DNA from: Chryseobacterium sp. MYb7
Lineage (GTDB): Bacteria > Bacteroidota > Bacteroidia > Flavobacteriales > Weeksellaceae
Direction: 5' to 3'
Length of the DNA stretch: 64,000 nt
NCBI RefSeq assembly: GCF_002979455.1
Contig: NZ_PCOU01000004.1
Coordinates: 166,945 to 230,944 of the forward strand
The notes below the pieces were generated by a model that saw only the letters and a program-made list of their open reading frames with translations, made no database searches and was not told where the DNA came from. The first letter of the stretch is position 1; every line of letters begins with the position of its first letter. The translations under genes and the position numbers were made by a program. This document shows positions 25,107 through 36,202 of the stretch, piece after piece.

Positions 25107-28100
25107 ATGAGTAAAACAAAATCAACAACTCAAGGAAATCCGAGAATTAATTTCTCATCAGCGAAAGGAAAAATCATCACTCCAGACTTTTTGGATATCC
25201 AAATTGAGTCTTTCAGAGAATTTTTCCAGCTTGATACACTTCCTGAAGCCAGAAAGACAGAAGCTCTTTACAAGACTTTCCAAGAGAATTTCCCAATTAC
25301 GGATTCAAGAAACCAATTCGTATTAGAATTCTTAGACTATCTGGTTGATTCTCCACGTTATTCAATCGATGAGTGTGTGGAAAGAGGACTTACTTATTCA
25401 GTTCCTCTAAAAGCTAGACTTAAATTGTATTGTACTGACCCGGAACACGAAGATTTCCAAACTGTGGTTCAGGACGTATACTTAGGTCCGGTTCCTTATA
25501 TGACGCCAAGTGGTTCTTTCATCATCAACGGTGCTGAGAGAGTTATCGTTACGCAGCTTCACCGTTCACCTGGTGTATTCTTCGGACAGACTTACCACGC
25601 GAATGGGACCAAACTTTACTATTCAAGAATTATCCCTTTCAAAGGATCTTGGATGGAATTTACAACAGATATCAACAGCGTAATGTACGCGTATATCGAC
25701 CGTAAGAAAAAATTACCATTAACAACTTTATTAAGAGCTATCGGTTATGAATCTGATAAGGATATCCTTCAGATCTTCGACCTTGCTGAGGAAGTGAAAG
25801 TTTCTAAAGCTGCCCTTAAAAAAGTAGAAGGGAGAACATTGGCTGCGAGAGTATTGAACACTTGGTTCGAAGATTTCGTAGACGAAGATACAGGTGAAGT
25901 AGTTTCTATCGAAAGAAACGAAATCATCTTAGATAGAGAAACTATTCTTGAAAAAGAACATTTAGATCTTATCTTGGATGCTGGTGTGAAATCAATCCTG
26001 ATTCACAAAGAAAACAGCAATGAATTCTCTATCATCCAGAATACATTACAAAAAGACCCTACTAACTCTGAAAAAGAAGCGGTAGAGTATATTTATCGTC
26101 AGTTAAGAAATGCAGATCCACCAGATGAGGAAACTGCAAGAGGAATTATTGAAAAATTATTCTTCTCTGAGCAGAGATACTCTTTAGGTGAAGTAGGACG
26201 TTACAGACTAAACAAAAAGTTAAGCCTAAACATCCCAACTACCACTGAAGTTCTTACAAAAGAAGATATCATTGCGATTGTAAGACACTTAATTGAGTTA
26301 GTAAACTCAAAAACTGATGTAGATGATATTGACCACTTATCAAACAGAAGAATTAAAACTGTTGGTGAGCAATTAGCAGGACAGTTCGGAGTAGGTCTTT
26401 CAAGAATTGCAAGAACAATCAAGGAAAGAATGAACGTTAGAGATAACGAAATCTTTACTCCACTTGACCTTGTAAATGCGAAGACATTAACTTCTGTAAT
26501 CAACTCATTCTTTGGTACCAACCAGCTATCTCAGTTCATGGACCAAACCAACCCTCTATCAGAGATCACTCACAAGAGAAGATTATCTGCACTAGGGCCT
26601 GGTGGTTTATCAAGAGAAAGAGCAGGTTTCGAGGTTCGTGACGTTCACCATACTCACTACGGAAGAATTTGTCCGATTGAAACTCCGGAAGGACCAAACA
26701 TCGGTTTGATTTCATCTCTAGGGATCTATGCAAAAATCAACAGACTAGGTTTCATCGAAACTCCATATAGAAAAGTTGAAGATGGTAAGATTGAGCTTAA
26801 CGCAGATCCTATCTACTTAAATGCAGAAGATGAAGAAGACAAAGTAATTGCTCAGGCAAACGTTGAATTAAGTGATAACGGTGATTTCTTAACAGACAGA
26901 ATTATTGCAAGATTGGATGGTGACTACCCAGTAGTTGAGCCTTCACAGGTAAATCTTATCGACGTTGCACCTAACCAGATTTCCGGTATTTCCGCTTCAT
27001 TGATTCCTTTCTTGGAGCATGATGATGCGAACCGTGCATTGATGGGATCCAACATGATGCGTCAGGCCGTTCCTCTATTGAAGCCACAGGCTCCAATCGT
27101 TGGTACAGGGCTTGAGCAGCAAGTTGCAAGAGATTCAAGAATCTTAATTAACGCTGAAGGTACAGGTACTGTAGAGTATGTAGATGCTGACAGAATCGTT
27201 ATTAAATATGAAAGAAGTGAAGACGAAGATTTAGTACAATTCGAGTCTGCTACTAAAACATACAAACTTACTAAGTTCAGAAAAACCAACCAGAGTACAA
27301 CAATCACACTAAGACCAAACGTAAGAGTAGGTGATGTAGTGGAGAAAGGACAAGTACTTTGCGACGGTTATGCTACTGAAAAAGGAGAATTAGCTCTTGG
27401 TAGAAACTTAGTAGTAGCGTTCATGCCTTGGAAAGGGTACAACTTTGAGGATGCAATCGTAATCAACGAAAAAGTTGTACGTGAAGACTGGTTTACTTCA
27501 ATCCACGTAGATGAGTATTCTCTTGAAGTTCGTGATACCAAATTAGGTATGGAAGAACTTACAGCAGATATTCCAAACGTATCTGAAGAAGCTACTAAAG
27601 ATCTTGACGAGAACGGTATGATCAGAATCGGTGCTGAAGTGAAGCCTGGAGATATCATGATTGGTAAAATTACTCCAAAAGGTGAATCTGACCCGACTCC
27701 TGAAGAAAAACTTCTTAGAGCAATCTTTGGTGATAAAGCTGGTGATGTGAAGGATGCTTCACTAAAAGCTGACTCTTCATTAAGAGGAGTTGTGATCAAC
27801 AAGAAATTGTTCTCTAGAAACATTAAAGACAAAAAGAAAAGAACTGAAGAGAAACTTAGACTTGAAGAGATTGAAAACACTTATAAGGCTAAGTTTGATG
27901 AGTTGAGAAATACTTTAATTGAAAAATTAAATACACTGGTAAGCGGTAAAACTTCTCAAGGGGTACAAAATGACCTTGACGAAGAAATCATCGGTAAAGG
28001 TGTGAAATTCACTCACAAATTATTGACTTCAGTTGAAGATTATGTAAACGTTAGTGGTGCAGACTGGACAGTAGATGCTGACAAGAATGAATTGATCAAA

Positions 28101-28928
28101 CAATTGATTCACAATTACAAAATCAAATATAATGATATTCAAGGGGTTAAAAATCGTGAGAAATTTGCAATTTCAATCGGAGATGAACTTCCGGCAGGTA
28201 TCATGAAGTTGGCTAAAGTTTACATCGCTAAGAAACGTAAACTGAATGTAGGGGATAAAATGGCAGGACGTCACGGTAACAAAGGTATCGTTTCAAGAAT
28301 CGTTCGTGAAGAAGATATGCCATTCCTTGAAGACGGAACACCAGTAGATATCGTATTGAATCCACTAGGGGTACCTTCTCGTATGAACATCGGACAGATC
28401 TACGAAACCGTTCTTGGATGGGCTGGTAGAAAACTAGGACTGAAGTTCGCTACACCAATCTTCGATGGAGCAAGTCTTGATCAGATTACGGAGTACACTG
28501 AGAAAGCAGGTCTTCCTAAATTCGGTCACACTCACCTTTATGATGGTGGTACCGGAGAAAGATTTACACAGGCTGCGACTGTAGGTATCATTTACATGTT
28601 GAAACTAGGACACATGGTAGATGATAAGATGCACGCACGTTCTATTGGTCCTTACTCATTGATTACTCAGCAGCCGTTAGGAGGTAAAGCTCAGTTCGGA
28701 GGTCAGAGATTCGGAGAGATGGAGGTTTGGGCACTAGAAGCATTCGGTGCATCTAACATCCTTAGAGAGATCCTTACTGTGAAGTCGGATGACGTGATTG
28801 GTAGAGCAAAAACTTATGAAGCCATTGCAAAAGGTGAATCGATGCCTGAACCAGGTATTCCAGAATCATTCAATGTATTACTTCACGAGTTACAAGGTCT
28901 TGGATTAGACGTAAGATTGGAGGAGTAA
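25107..28928 (+). CDS. rpoB: DNA-directed RNA polymerase subunit beta
   Basis: 1273 residues, the usual size in Bacteroidetes. Conserved stretches include HRSPGVFF, the rifampicin-region [33 protein letters not shown] and the C-terminal [20 protein letters not shown]. It forms the catalytic core of RNA polymerase with beta prime. It has its own promoter and a structured leader, and is separated from rplL by about 5 kb of unrelated secreted-protein genes, an uncommon arrangement. Confidence 0.99.
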   Translation: MSKTKSTTQGNPRINFSSAKGKIITPDFLDIQIESFREFFQLDTLPEARKTEALYKTFQENFPITDSRNQFVLEFLDYLVDSPRYSIDECVERGLTYSVPLKARLKLYCTDPEHEDFQTVVQDVYLGPVPYMTPSGSFIINGAERVIVTQLHRSPGVFFGQTYHANGTKLYYSRIIPFKGSWMEFTTDINSVMYAYIDRKKKLPLTTLLRAIGYESDKDILQIFDLAEEVKVSKAALKKVEGRTLAARVLNTWFEDFVDEDTGEVVSIERNEIILDRETILEKEHLDLILDAGVKSILIHKENSNEFSIIQNTLQKDPTNSEKEAVEYIYRQLRNADPPDEETARGIIEKLFFSEQRYSLGEVGRYRLNKKLSLNIPTTTEVLTKEDIIAIVRHLIELVNSKTDVDDIDHLSNRRIKTVGEQLAGQFGVGLSRIARTIKERMNVRDNEIFTPLDLVNAKTLTSVINSFFGTNQLSQFMDQTNPLSEITHKRRLSALGPGGLSRERAGFEVRDVHHTHYGRICPIETPEGPNIGLISSLGIYAKINRLGFIETPYRKVEDGKIELNADPIYLNAEDEEDKVIAQANVELSDNGDFLTDRIIARLDGDYPVVEPSQVNLIDVAPNQISGISASLIPFLEHDDANRALMGSNMMRQAVPLLKPQAPIVGTGLEQQVARDSRILINAEGTGTVEYVDADRIVIKYERSEDEDLVQFESATKTYKLTKFRKTNQSTTITLRPNVRVGDVVEKGQVLCDGYATEKGELALGRNLVVAFMPWKGYNFEDAIVINEKVVREDWFTSIHVDEYSLEVRDTKLGMEELTADIPNVSEEATKDLDENGMIRIGAEVKPGDIMIGKITPKGESDPTPEEKLLRAIFGDKAGDVKDASLKADSSLRGVVINKKLFSRNIKDKKKRTEEKLRLEEIENTYKAKFDELRNTLIEKLNTLVSGKTSQGVQNDLDEEIIGKGVKFTHKLLTSVEDYVNVSGADWTVDADKNELIKQLIHNYKIKYNDIQGVKNREKFAISIGDELPAGIMKLAKVYIAKKRKLNVGDKMAGRHGNKGIVSRIVREEDMPFLEDGTPVDIVLNPLGVPSRMNIGQIYETVLGWAGRKLGLKFATPIFDGASLDQITEYTEKAGLPKFGHTHLYDGGTGERFTQAATVGIIYMLKLGHMVDDKMHARSIGPYSLITQQPLGGKAQFGGQRFGEMEVWALEAFGASNILREILTVKSDDVIGRAKTYEAIAKGESMPEPGIPESFNVLLHELQGLGLDVRLEE

Positions 28929-29034
28929 ATTAAAGATTTAATTACTAAAAATTAAAGAATTAATCAACTCCGAGATGATAAGAGCGAAAGTGTAAAACTT
29001 TCAATCTTTAATCTTTATAATCAAAAATAAAATT

Positions 29035-32000
29035 ATGTCAAATAAAAATAAATCAAGTAGATTTAATAAAATAACCATCGGTTTAGCTTCACCGGAGTCT
29101 ATCTTACAAGACTCAAGAGGGGAGGTTTTAAAGCCGGAAACTATTAACTACAGAACTCACAAGCCTGAAAGAGACGGGCTATTTTGTGAGAAAATCTTTG
29201 GTCCTGTAAAGGATTACGAATGTGCTTGTGGTAAATACAAGAGAATTCGTTACAAAGGGATCGTTTGTGACCGTTGTGGAGTAGAAGTTACTGAGAAAAA
29301 AGTAAGAAGAGAGAGAATCGGGCACATCAATCTTGTAGTTCCAATTGCACACATCTGGTATTTCCGTTCATTACCAAACAAAATCGGATACCTTTTAGGA
29401 ATTCCTTCTAAGAAATTAGACATGATCATCTACTACGAAAGATATGTAGTGATTCAGCAGGGTATTGCTAAAAAATTAGACGGTTCTGATTTTGAAAATA
29501 TGGAATTCCTTACAGAAGAAGAGTACCTTGATATCATGGAAACTCTTCCTGTAGAAAACCAGTATCTTGACGATTCTGATCCAAACAAATTCATCGCCAG
29601 AATGGGTGCTGAAGCTGTAGAAGATCTATTAAAAAGAATTGATCTTGATGCATTGTCTTTCGACTTGAGACATAAAGCTCACAACGAAGGTTCAAAACAA
29701 AGAAGAACTGAAGCTCTTAAGAGATTGAACGTTGTAGAAGCATTAAGAGGTGCTAATACAAGAATGATCAACAGACCAGAGTGGATGATCATGCGTGTAC
29801 TTCCTGTTATCCCACCAGAACTAAGACCATTGGTTCCATTGGATGGAGGACGTTTCGCAACTTCTGACTTGAATGACCTTTATAGAAGAGTTATCATCAG
29901 AAATAACCGTTTGAAGAGATTATTGGAGATCAAAGCTCCTGAAGTAATCTTAAGAAACGAGAAGCGTATGCTTCAGGAATCAGTAGATTCATTATTCGAT
30001 AACACAAGAAAATCTTCTGCAGTAAAATCTGAATCAAACAGACCATTGAAATCACTTTCTGATTCATTGAAAGGTAAGCAAGGTCGTTTCCGTCAGAACC
30101 TACTAGGAAAAAGGGTTGACTACTCTGCGCGTTCGGTAATTGTTGTAGGTCCAAACTTACAGCTTCACGAGTGCGGTATTCCTAAAGATATGGCAGCTGA
30201 ACTTTACAAACCGTTTATCATTAGAAAACTAATTGAAAGAGGTATTGTAAAAACAGTAAAATCTGCAAAGAGAATTATCGACAGAAAAGAACCAGTAGTT
30301 TATGATATCCTTGAAAACGTGATGAAAGGTCACCCTGTTCTATTGAACAGAGCACCTACGCTTCACAGACTAGGTATCCAGGCTTTCCAACCTAAGATGA
30401 TCGAAGGTAAGGCAATCCAGCTACACCCATTAGTAACTACGGCCTTCAATGCCGATTTCGATGGTGACCAGATGGCAGTACACTTGCCGCTAGGACCAGA
30501 AGCAATCCTTGAAGCTCAGTTATTGATGTTAGGTTCTCAAAACATCTTGAACCCTGCAAACGGTTCTCCAATTACAGTACCATCTCAGGACATGGTTCTT
30601 GGTCTTTATTTCATGACTAAAGAATTAAGCTCTACGGAGACTATGAAAGTAAAAGGAGAAGGTCTTGCATTCTATTCTCCTGAAGAAGCAGAAATTGCTT
30701 ATGCTGAAGGTAGAGTATCTTTAAATGCTAAAGTAAGATGTAGACTACCTATCAAAGAAGAAGGAGAAATCGTTACAAGATTGATCGAAACTTCTGTAGG
30801 TAGAATCCTATTCAACCAGATTGTACCTAAGCAGGTAGGATATATCAATGAACTTCTTACGAAGAAATCATTGAGAAACGTTATCGGTAAGATCCTTGCT
30901 GATACAGATTTCCCTACAACTGTGAAGTTCCTTGATGCAATGAAAGACTTAGGGTATTCAAACGCATTCAAAGGAGGTCTTTCATTCTCACTAGGAGATA
31001 TTGTAGTTCCTGTTGAGAAAAAGCAGATGATTGCTAGTTCAATTGAAACTGTAGACGAAATTAGAGCCAACTATAACATGGGTCTAATTACCGATACAGA
31101 ACGTTATAACCAGGTAATCGACGTTTGGACAAACACGAACGCTGGATTAACTGAAATGATCATGAGCAGAATGAAAACTGACCAAGGTGGTTTCAACTCT
31201 GTATATATGATGCTTGACTCTGGAGCGAGGGGTTCTAAAGAACAGATCCGTCAGTTGTCAGGGATGAGAGGTTTGATGGCAAAACCGCAGAAAGCTGGTT
31301 CTACCGGAGCGGAGATCATCGAAAACCCGATCCTTGCCAACTTTAAGGAAGGTCTTTCGATTCTAGAGTACTTTATCTCTACCCACGGTGCTCGTAAGGG
31401 TCTTGCGGATACCGCTCTTAAGACAGCCGATGCTGGTTACTTAACGAGAAGATTGGTAGACGTTGCACAGGACGTTATCGTTACAGAAGACGACTGTGGA
31501 ACGCTAAGAGGTACAGAAGTTACTGCACTTAAGAAAAATGATGAGATCGTTGAAAAAATCTCTGAAAGAATCTTAGGTAGAGTATCTCTTCATAATATTT
31601 ATGATCCTGAAACTGACGAGCTTATTGCAAGTGCAGATCAGGTGATCATTGAAGCATTGGCGAAAAGAATCGAAGAAGCTGGATTAGAAGCAGTGGAGGT
31701 TCGTTCACCCTTAACTTGTGAAACTAAGAAAGGTATCTGTGCAAAATGTTACGGTAGAAACTTAGCAACAGGTAAAGTGATCCACATGGGTGAAGCGGTA
31801 GGTGTAATTGCAGCACAGTCAATTGGGGAGCCAGGTACTCAGCTTACGTTGAGAACCTTCCACCAAGGGGGTACTGCAGGAAACGTATCAGAAAACCCAT
31901 CTATCGTTGCAAGAAGAGATGGTATCGTTGAAATGGACGAAGTAAGAACAATTACTTCTGAAGATGAAAACGGTAATACAGCTGAGGTTGTAGTTTCCCG

Positions 32001-33300
32001 TTCAACAGAATTTAGATTAGTTGCTGATAATGAGTCTAGAACTCCATTAATGGTAGCTAACGTACCTTATGGATCTATATTAGCTGTTAAACCAGGTGAT
32101 AAAGTGAAGAAAGGGGATACAATCTGTAGATGGGATCCGTATAACGCGGTTATCATTGCTGAAACTTCAGGTAAGGTAGAATACGAGGATATCATCCAGG
32201 GTATTTCATTCCAACTTGAAATTGACGAACAAACAGGATTCGAAGAGAAAGTAATCTCTGAATCTAGAAATAAGAAAGCCGTACCTACCTTGAAGGTGGT
32301 AGACTCTAAAGGAGTTGAGCAAAAAGCTTACAACTTACCGGTAGGAGCCCACTTAATGGTAAACGATGGTGAAAAAATTAAGGCTGGTAAAGTCTTAATC
32401 AAAATCCCAAGAAAATCTGCAAAAGCAGGGGATATCACCGGAGGTCTTCCGAGAGTTACCGAATTATTCGAAGCAAGAAACCCTTCAAACCCAGCGGTTG
32501 TTACTGAAATCGACGGGGTAGTTTCTTACGGAAAAATCAAGAGAGGTAACCGTGAACTTATTGTTGAGGCTAAAACTGGAGAAAGAAAAATTTACTTGGT
32601 AAAACTTTCTAACCAGATTCTTGTTCAGGAGAATGACTTCGTAAGAGCAGGTTCTCCGCTTTCTGACGGTTCTATCACACCGGAAGATATCTTAAGAATT
32701 AAAGGCCCAACTGCCGTTCAGGAATACTTAGTAAATGAGATTCAGGAAGTTTACCGTCTACAGGGGGTAAAAATCGATGATAAACACTTCGAAATTATCG
32801 TTAGACAGATGATGACGAAAGTATCTATCGTAGATGGAGGTGATACTCAATTCCTGGAAGGAGCTCTTGAGCACAAGTTTGATTTCTTAGAAGAAAACAA
32901 CAGAGTATTCGGTCTTAAAGTAGTAGTGGAAGCTGGTGATTCTAAAGAATTCCAACCAGGTCAGATGATTACTGCAAGAGAATTAAGAGACGAAAACTCT
33001 AAGTTGAAACGTGAAGACTTAAGCCTGGTAGAAGTAAGAGAAGCTCTTCCTGCTACTGCAACTCCTGTACTACAAGGTATTACAAGAGCAGCACTTCAGA
33101 CGAAGTCATTCATGTCTGCAGCATCGTTCCAGGAAACTACTAAAGTTCTTAACGAAGCAGCAGTTGCTGGTAAGATAGACGATCTTAACGGTCTTAAAGA
33201 AAATGTAATTGTAGGACACAGAATCCCTGCAGGTACAGGTCTTAAAGAGTATCAGAACGTTATTGTTGGTTCTAAGAAAGAATTCGAAGACCTTAACTAA
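29035..33300 (+). CDS. rpoC: DNA-directed RNA polymerase subunit beta prime
   Basis: 1421 residues. The N-terminal zinc site (CACGKYK and CDRCG, about 63-82) and the catalytic NADFDGDQ motif with D474, D476 and D478 are intact, as are the second zinc cluster ([13 protein letters not shown]) and the trigger loop region. It begins 106 bp after rpoB in an AT-rich gap with no visible terminator, so rpoBC is one transcript. Confidence 0.99.
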   Translation: MSNKNKSSRFNKITIGLASPESILQDSRGEVLKPETINYRTHKPERDGLFCEKIFGPVKDYECACGKYKRIRYKGIVCDRCGVEVTEKKVRRERIGHINLVVPIAHIWYFRSLPNKIGYLLGIPSKKLDMIIYYERYVVIQQGIAKKLDGSDFENMEFLTEEEYLDIMETLPVENQYLDDSDPNKFIARMGAEAVEDLLKRIDLDALSFDLRHKAHNEGSKQRRTEALKRLNVVEALRGANTRMINRPEWMIMRVLPVIPPELRPLVPLDGGRFATSDLNDLYRRVIIRNNRLKRLLEIKAPEVILRNEKRMLQESVDSLFDNTRKSSAVKSESNRPLKSLSDSLKGKQGRFRQNLLGKRVDYSARSVIVVGPNLQLHECGIPKDMAAELYKPFIIRKLIERGIVKTVKSAKRIIDRKEPVVYDILENVMKGHPVLLNRAPTLHRLGIQAFQPKMIEGKAIQLHPLVTTAFNADFDGDQMAVHLPLGPEAILEAQLLMLGSQNILNPANGSPITVPSQDMVLGLYFMTKELSSTETMKVKGEGLAFYSPEEAEIAYAEGRVSLNAKVRCRLPIKEEGEIVTRLIETSVGRILFNQIVPKQVGYINELLTKKSLRNVIGKILADTDFPTTVKFLDAMKDLGYSNAFKGGLSFSLGDIVVPVEKKQMIASSIETVDEIRANYNMGLITDTERYNQVIDVWTNTNAGLTEMIMSRMKTDQGGFNSVYMMLDSGARGSKEQIRQLSGMRGLMAKPQKAGSTGAEIIENPILANFKEGLSILEYFISTHGARKGLADTALKTADAGYLTRRLVDVAQDVIVTEDDCGTLRGTEVTALKKNDEIVEKISERILGRVSLHNIYDPETDELIASADQVIIEALAKRIEEAGLEAVEVRSPLTCETKKGICAKCYGRNLATGKVIHMGEAVGVIAAQSIGEPGTQLTLRTFHQGGTAGNVSENPSIVARRDGIVEMDEVRTITSEDENGNTAEVVVSRSTEFRLVADNESRTPLMVANVPYGSILAVKPGDKVKKGDTICRWDPYNAVIIAETSGKVEYEDIIQGISFQLEIDEQTGFEEKVISESRNKKAVPTLKVVDSKGVEQKAYNLPVGAHLMVNDGEKIKAGKVLIKIPRKSAKAGDITGGLPRVTELFEARNPSNPAVVTEIDGVVSYGKIKRGNRELIVEAKTGERKIYLVKLSNQILVQENDFVRAGSPLSDGSITPEDILRIKGPTAVQEYLVNEIQEVYRLQGVKIDDKHFEIIVRQMMTKVSIVDGGDTQFLEGALEHKFDFLEENNRVFGLKVVVEAGDSKEFQPGQMITARELRDENSKLKREDLSLVEVREALPATATPVLQGITRAALQTKSFMSAASFQETTKVLNEAAVAGKIDDLNGLKENVIVGHRIPAGTGLKEYQNVIVGSKKEFEDLN

Positions 33301-33312
33301 AATTAATGATTT

Positions 33313-33361
33313 GAAATTTGGGATTTGAAATTATTTTTATATTTTCACAATCTCAAATTTC
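33313..33361 (+). other. Hairpin between rpoC and the DUF3467 gene
   Basis: GAAATTTGGGAT (33313-33324) pairs over 12 bp (one G-T) with ATCTCAAATTTC (33350-33361). There is no T run, so it more likely affects mRNA processing or stability than termination. Confidence 0.4.
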
Positions 33362-33387
33362 GAATTTTAAAAACATAATTTATAACA

Positions 33388-33693
33388 ATGGACAACAATC
33401 AAAATCCACAAGACGGAAACATCAACATCGAATTAAACGAAATGGTAGCTGCTGGTATCTATGCTAACCTAGCATTGGTAAACCACTCTCCATCTGAATT
33501 TGTAGTAGACTTTATTCAGTTGATGCCAGGTGTTCAGCAAGCTAAAGTAAGATCAAGAGTAATTCTTGCTCCACTTCACGCTAAAAGAGTATTAAGCGCT
33601 CTTCAACAGAACATCGCTAACTACGAGCAGCAGTTCGGAGAAATCAAAGAAGTTGAGCCTTTCGTATTAGGAGGAAACAACGTTCAAGCATAA
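33388..33693 (+). CDS. DUF3467 domain protein
   Basis: 101 residues, full length for the family, beginning MDNNQNPQDGNINIELNE and containing AAGIYANLALVNHSPSEFVV and FIQLMPGVQQAKVRSRVI. Its position after rpoC is usual in Bacteroidetes, and it is read with rpoBC up to the strong terminator at 33711. The function is unknown. The C-terminal coding sequence and following bases reappear in damaged form at about 42290-42400. Confidence 0.95.
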   Translation: MDNNQNPQDGNINIELNEMVAAGIYANLALVNHSPSEFVVDFIQLMPGVQQAKVRSRVILAPLHAKRVLSALQQNIANYEQQFGEIKEVEPFVLGGNNVQA

Positions 33694-33710
33694 GATTTTT
33701 CTTACAATAT

Positions 33711-33749
33711 AAATCCCGTCTCGTTTTATTACGAGACGGGATTTTTTTT
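33711..33749. terminator. Strong terminator after the rpoBC-DUF3467 operon
   Basis: Perfect 14-bp stem AAATCCCGTCTCGT/ACGAGACGGGATTT, six-base loop and eight T. The stop codon of the convergent gene at 33748 overlaps its edge, so it can serve both strands. Confidence 0.93.
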
Positions 33750-35244
33750 ATAGATTTTTGAACCAGAGATAAAGATCAGTGTCTGAAGGAATATTAAGCT
33801 TTTTCCGTATGCCATTTTTCCGGTTTTGAACCGTTTTTGGTGATGTGAAAGTATATTCCGCAATGTCTTTTGTAGAAAAATTAAGAAATAGTAAAGCGCA
33901 AAATTTTAATTCACTGCTTATTAGCTGCGGATTAATTTTCAGGATTGCAGAACAAACTTGTGGATATACCTCCTGAAATCTTATGAAAAACTCTGGACTG
34001 TTATCTTTGGCGAGCTGTACAACCTCGTCAAAAGATTCATTTATTTTAAGCTTTAATTCGGTGGTTTCTATTTCTTTCTGCTGAATAATGTCTCTTTCTT
34101 TCTGAAGTGTTAAAAATGAGGAATCTTTTTTCCTTTTATGAGAGTAAACAGAAAATATGATGACAAGCAGAGTGATCAATAATATAATGGTGATAATCCA
34201 GTATAATCTGATCTCTTTTTTTCTAAAAACTTCATTTTTCTCTTTTATAACATTGTCTAATGTTGCTGCCCTCGCAGATCCTTGTATAGCATTGATTTTC
34301 TTTTCTATAGTAAATAATAAATCTTTGTATTCTGTCTGTTTTTTCTCATTTCCTAATATTTTATTTAATTTAATTAATAAGGTATAGGACTCGGATAGTT
34401 TATAAATATCCTCTTTTTCTTCGAATACTGTTTTAGCTTTTTCCAGATGATATTCAGCTGTTTTATAGTCATGAGAATGATAATATAAAACTCCAATTTT
34501 CTGCTCCAATACGGCACCTAATGTTATATCTTTTGCTTTATTATTATATAGAGCTGCTTTATTAAAATAATATTTGCTTGAGTCTATCCGACTATTCGTA
34601 CTCCATACTTCTCCGAGATTAGTACAAATAGTAGCTCCGATAGTATTCTTTTTTTGTGTTTGCGTATTCTTGTAATCACTTTTGAAATAGTAATAGGCCT
34701 TACAATAGTAATAATAAGCAGAGTCTTTTGGCGTTTTTACAGTTTCGTATAAATTTCCGATATTATTATAATTTTTTGCCTTTATATAATTAATTTCTTC
34801 AGATAGCTCTCCAAGTCTGATTGCTTCCCGATATTTTTCTAATGCATCATTGTATAAACTTTGCTGATGGTAACAATTCCCAATATTGGTAATGATTTCA
34901 GATTTTAAGTCCATGTCTAATTGGGCATATTTTTCATTTAAAGCATTATTGAAAAAAAATAAAGCCTTGCCACAATCCCCAAGCTTCATATAGCATTTGC
35001 CACTAAATAAGTATGACCTCGCGATACCTTTAGAATAGTTTTTCTTTATAGATTCTTTTAATATGATGTTTTGCTTAGCAAGAACTCTTTTTAATTCACC
35101 ACTTTGAAGATCGCTTTGAGAGGCTTCTAGCAAAGAGTCTATTGTATGGTTCTGAGATATTAAATTTTTGAAAGTAAATGTGATCAGAACTATAAAAACA
35201 CATTTAAGTGCAAATGTGTTTCTTATTGAATAAAATTGATGCAT
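33748..35244 (-). CDS. TPR-repeat membrane protein with C-terminal LuxR-type HTH
   Basis: 498 residues: signal-like or membrane N-terminus (about 12-30), six or seven tetratricopeptide repeats (about 35-325; SYLFSGKCYMKLGDCGKALF, IGNCYHQQSLYNDALEKY), one membrane span (about 345-365), a coiled-coil linker, and a C-terminal winged HTH of the LuxR/GerE kind (about 440-490, FSTKDIAEYTFTSPKTVQNR). This TPR-TM-LuxR architecture is frequent in Flavobacteriia and is thought to be a one-component envelope-linked regulator. Its target is unknown. It is oriented against the rpoBC operon, and the adjacent minus-strand secreted-protein genes lie upstream of it. Confidence 0.82.
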   Translation of the reverse strand: MHQFYSIRNTFALKCVFIVLITFTFKNLISQNHTIDSLLEASQSDLQSGELKRVLAKQNIILKESIKKNYSKGIARSYLFSGKCYMKLGDCGKALFFFNNALNEKYAQLDMDLKSEIITNIGNCYHQQSLYNDALEKYREAIRLGELSEEINYIKAKNYNNIGNLYETVKTPKDSAYYYYCKAYYYFKSDYKNTQTQKKNTIGATICTNLGEVWSTNSRIDSSKYYFNKAALYNNKAKDITLGAVLEQKIGVLYYHSHDYKTAEYHLEKAKTVFEEKEDIYKLSESYTLLIKLNKILGNEKKQTEYKDLLFTIEKKINAIQGSARAATLDNVIKEKNEVFRKKEIRLYWIITIILLITLLVIIFSVYSHKRKKDSSFLTLQKERDIIQQKEIETTELKLKINESFDEVVQLAKDNSPEFFIRFQEVYPQVCSAILKINPQLISSELKFCALLFLNFSTKDIAEYTFTSPKTVQNRKNGIRKKLNIPSDTDLYLWFKNL

Positions 35245-35525
35245 ATAATGAAATTTTATTGACCCGTTATTAGCGATTACCTACCGTTAAGATAGGGTAA
35301 TATTAACTAATTATTGTTATATGTACAATAATATATGTTTATTGTAATGTTAAATACAAATTGCGTACAGCAAAATGGTGCTTCACAAATGATATGAGAT
35401 ATACGCATAGAAACGAGCTTAAAAACAAAATAACAGGTTTTATTTGGATCAATGCAGATTTGCTACAAACATTTTTTCACACCAAAGTGGCTATAAATAG
35501 ATGGCAAATAATTTAGTCTTATAAT
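35245..35525. other. Intergenic region upstream of the TPR regulator
   Basis: AT-rich spacer of about 280 bp. I found no gene, no convincing -33/-7 pair on the minus strand and no repeat. It must contain the start signals of the TPR-HTH gene. Confidence 0.4.
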
Positions 35526-35556
35526 AAATAACCACTTCATATAGAAGTGGTTATTT
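35526..35556 (-). terminator. Terminator of the minus-strand secreted-protein operon
   Basis: Perfect 13-bp stem AAATAACCACTTC/GAAGTGGTTATTT with a 5-nt loop, placed 25 bp after the stop codon of the gene at 35581. Confidence 0.8.
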
Positions 35557-35580
35557 GTTTAACCGTTTAATAAAAGAAAC

Positions 35581-36171
35581 TTAAGGTTTCCAAAATGACC
35601 AAACTTTGCCATTGAAAATTGCAAGCTGCTTTTTTACGGTATCATAAGCCATAGTTCCTGGTTCAGGATTTACAATATTCAGATGTGGACTTGCCACTTT
35701 AGGAAGAATCATTGCTTTATTATTCTCCTCCAACACTAATATTCCGGGAACAGCTGGGGTTGCTGGAGTTCCTATACTCACTTTAGCATTAGGATTATCT
35801 GTGTAAGAGTCCTGAAGGGTTGTGACCACTACTCCGGTTGTATCTCCAATTACCGGAACTGTTTCGTTTTTTGAAAGCGAAAACCAGTTTCCAGCGCCTG
35901 CACCATTTTTATACTTAACAATTTTATCAACCGTATCAAAAATAATAGTTCCAGGAACCGCAGCAGCTTTGTCCATATCCGCAGTAATCCAAGGTAAAAT
36001 AATTCCTCTACCCAATAAGGCTCCGCCATAATCACCAAACTCTAAGGAAATAGATGGGTTTGTAGTTGTATTTGCGGGTGGGATGGTACTAATAGATGCC
36101 TTTCCTATTGCTACTTGTGCTGTAGCCAAATTAACAACGAACAGGCAAAATATTTTTATAATGTTTTTCAT
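35581..36171 (-). CDS. Secreted protein of the QVGI-type, downstream partner of 36203
   Basis: 196 residues, signal peptide about 1-18, mature start QVAIGKASISTIPP. Two copies of a short module (PGTIIFDTVDKIVKYKNGAG...WFSL at about 74-101 and PGTMAYDTVKKQLAIFNGKVWSFW at the C-terminus) match the C-terminal YVEGMMVYDTVANCLKIYNG of the large protein encoded just upstream. The two genes are 31 bp apart and co-transcribed. The DTV-K-IYNG-VW module is common at the ends of flavobacterial surface proteins. The function is unknown. Confidence 0.75.
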   Translation of the reverse strand: MKNIIKIFCLFVVNLATAQVAIGKASISTIPPANTTTNPSISLEFGDYGGALLGRGIILPWITADMDKAAAVPGTIIFDTVDKIVKYKNGAGAGNWFSLSKNETVPVIGDTTGVVVTTLQDSYTDNPNAKVSIGTPATPAVPGILVLEENNKAMILPKVASPHLNIVNPEPGTMAYDTVKKQLAIFNGKVWSFWKP

Positions 36172-36202
36172 TTTTAAAATTTTTAAAATTCTACATTAAT
36201 AA

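Noticed and set aside
27368..27880. A long open frame antisense to rpoB
   Set aside because: It is a shadow of the biased codon use of rpoB; the sense product is certain.
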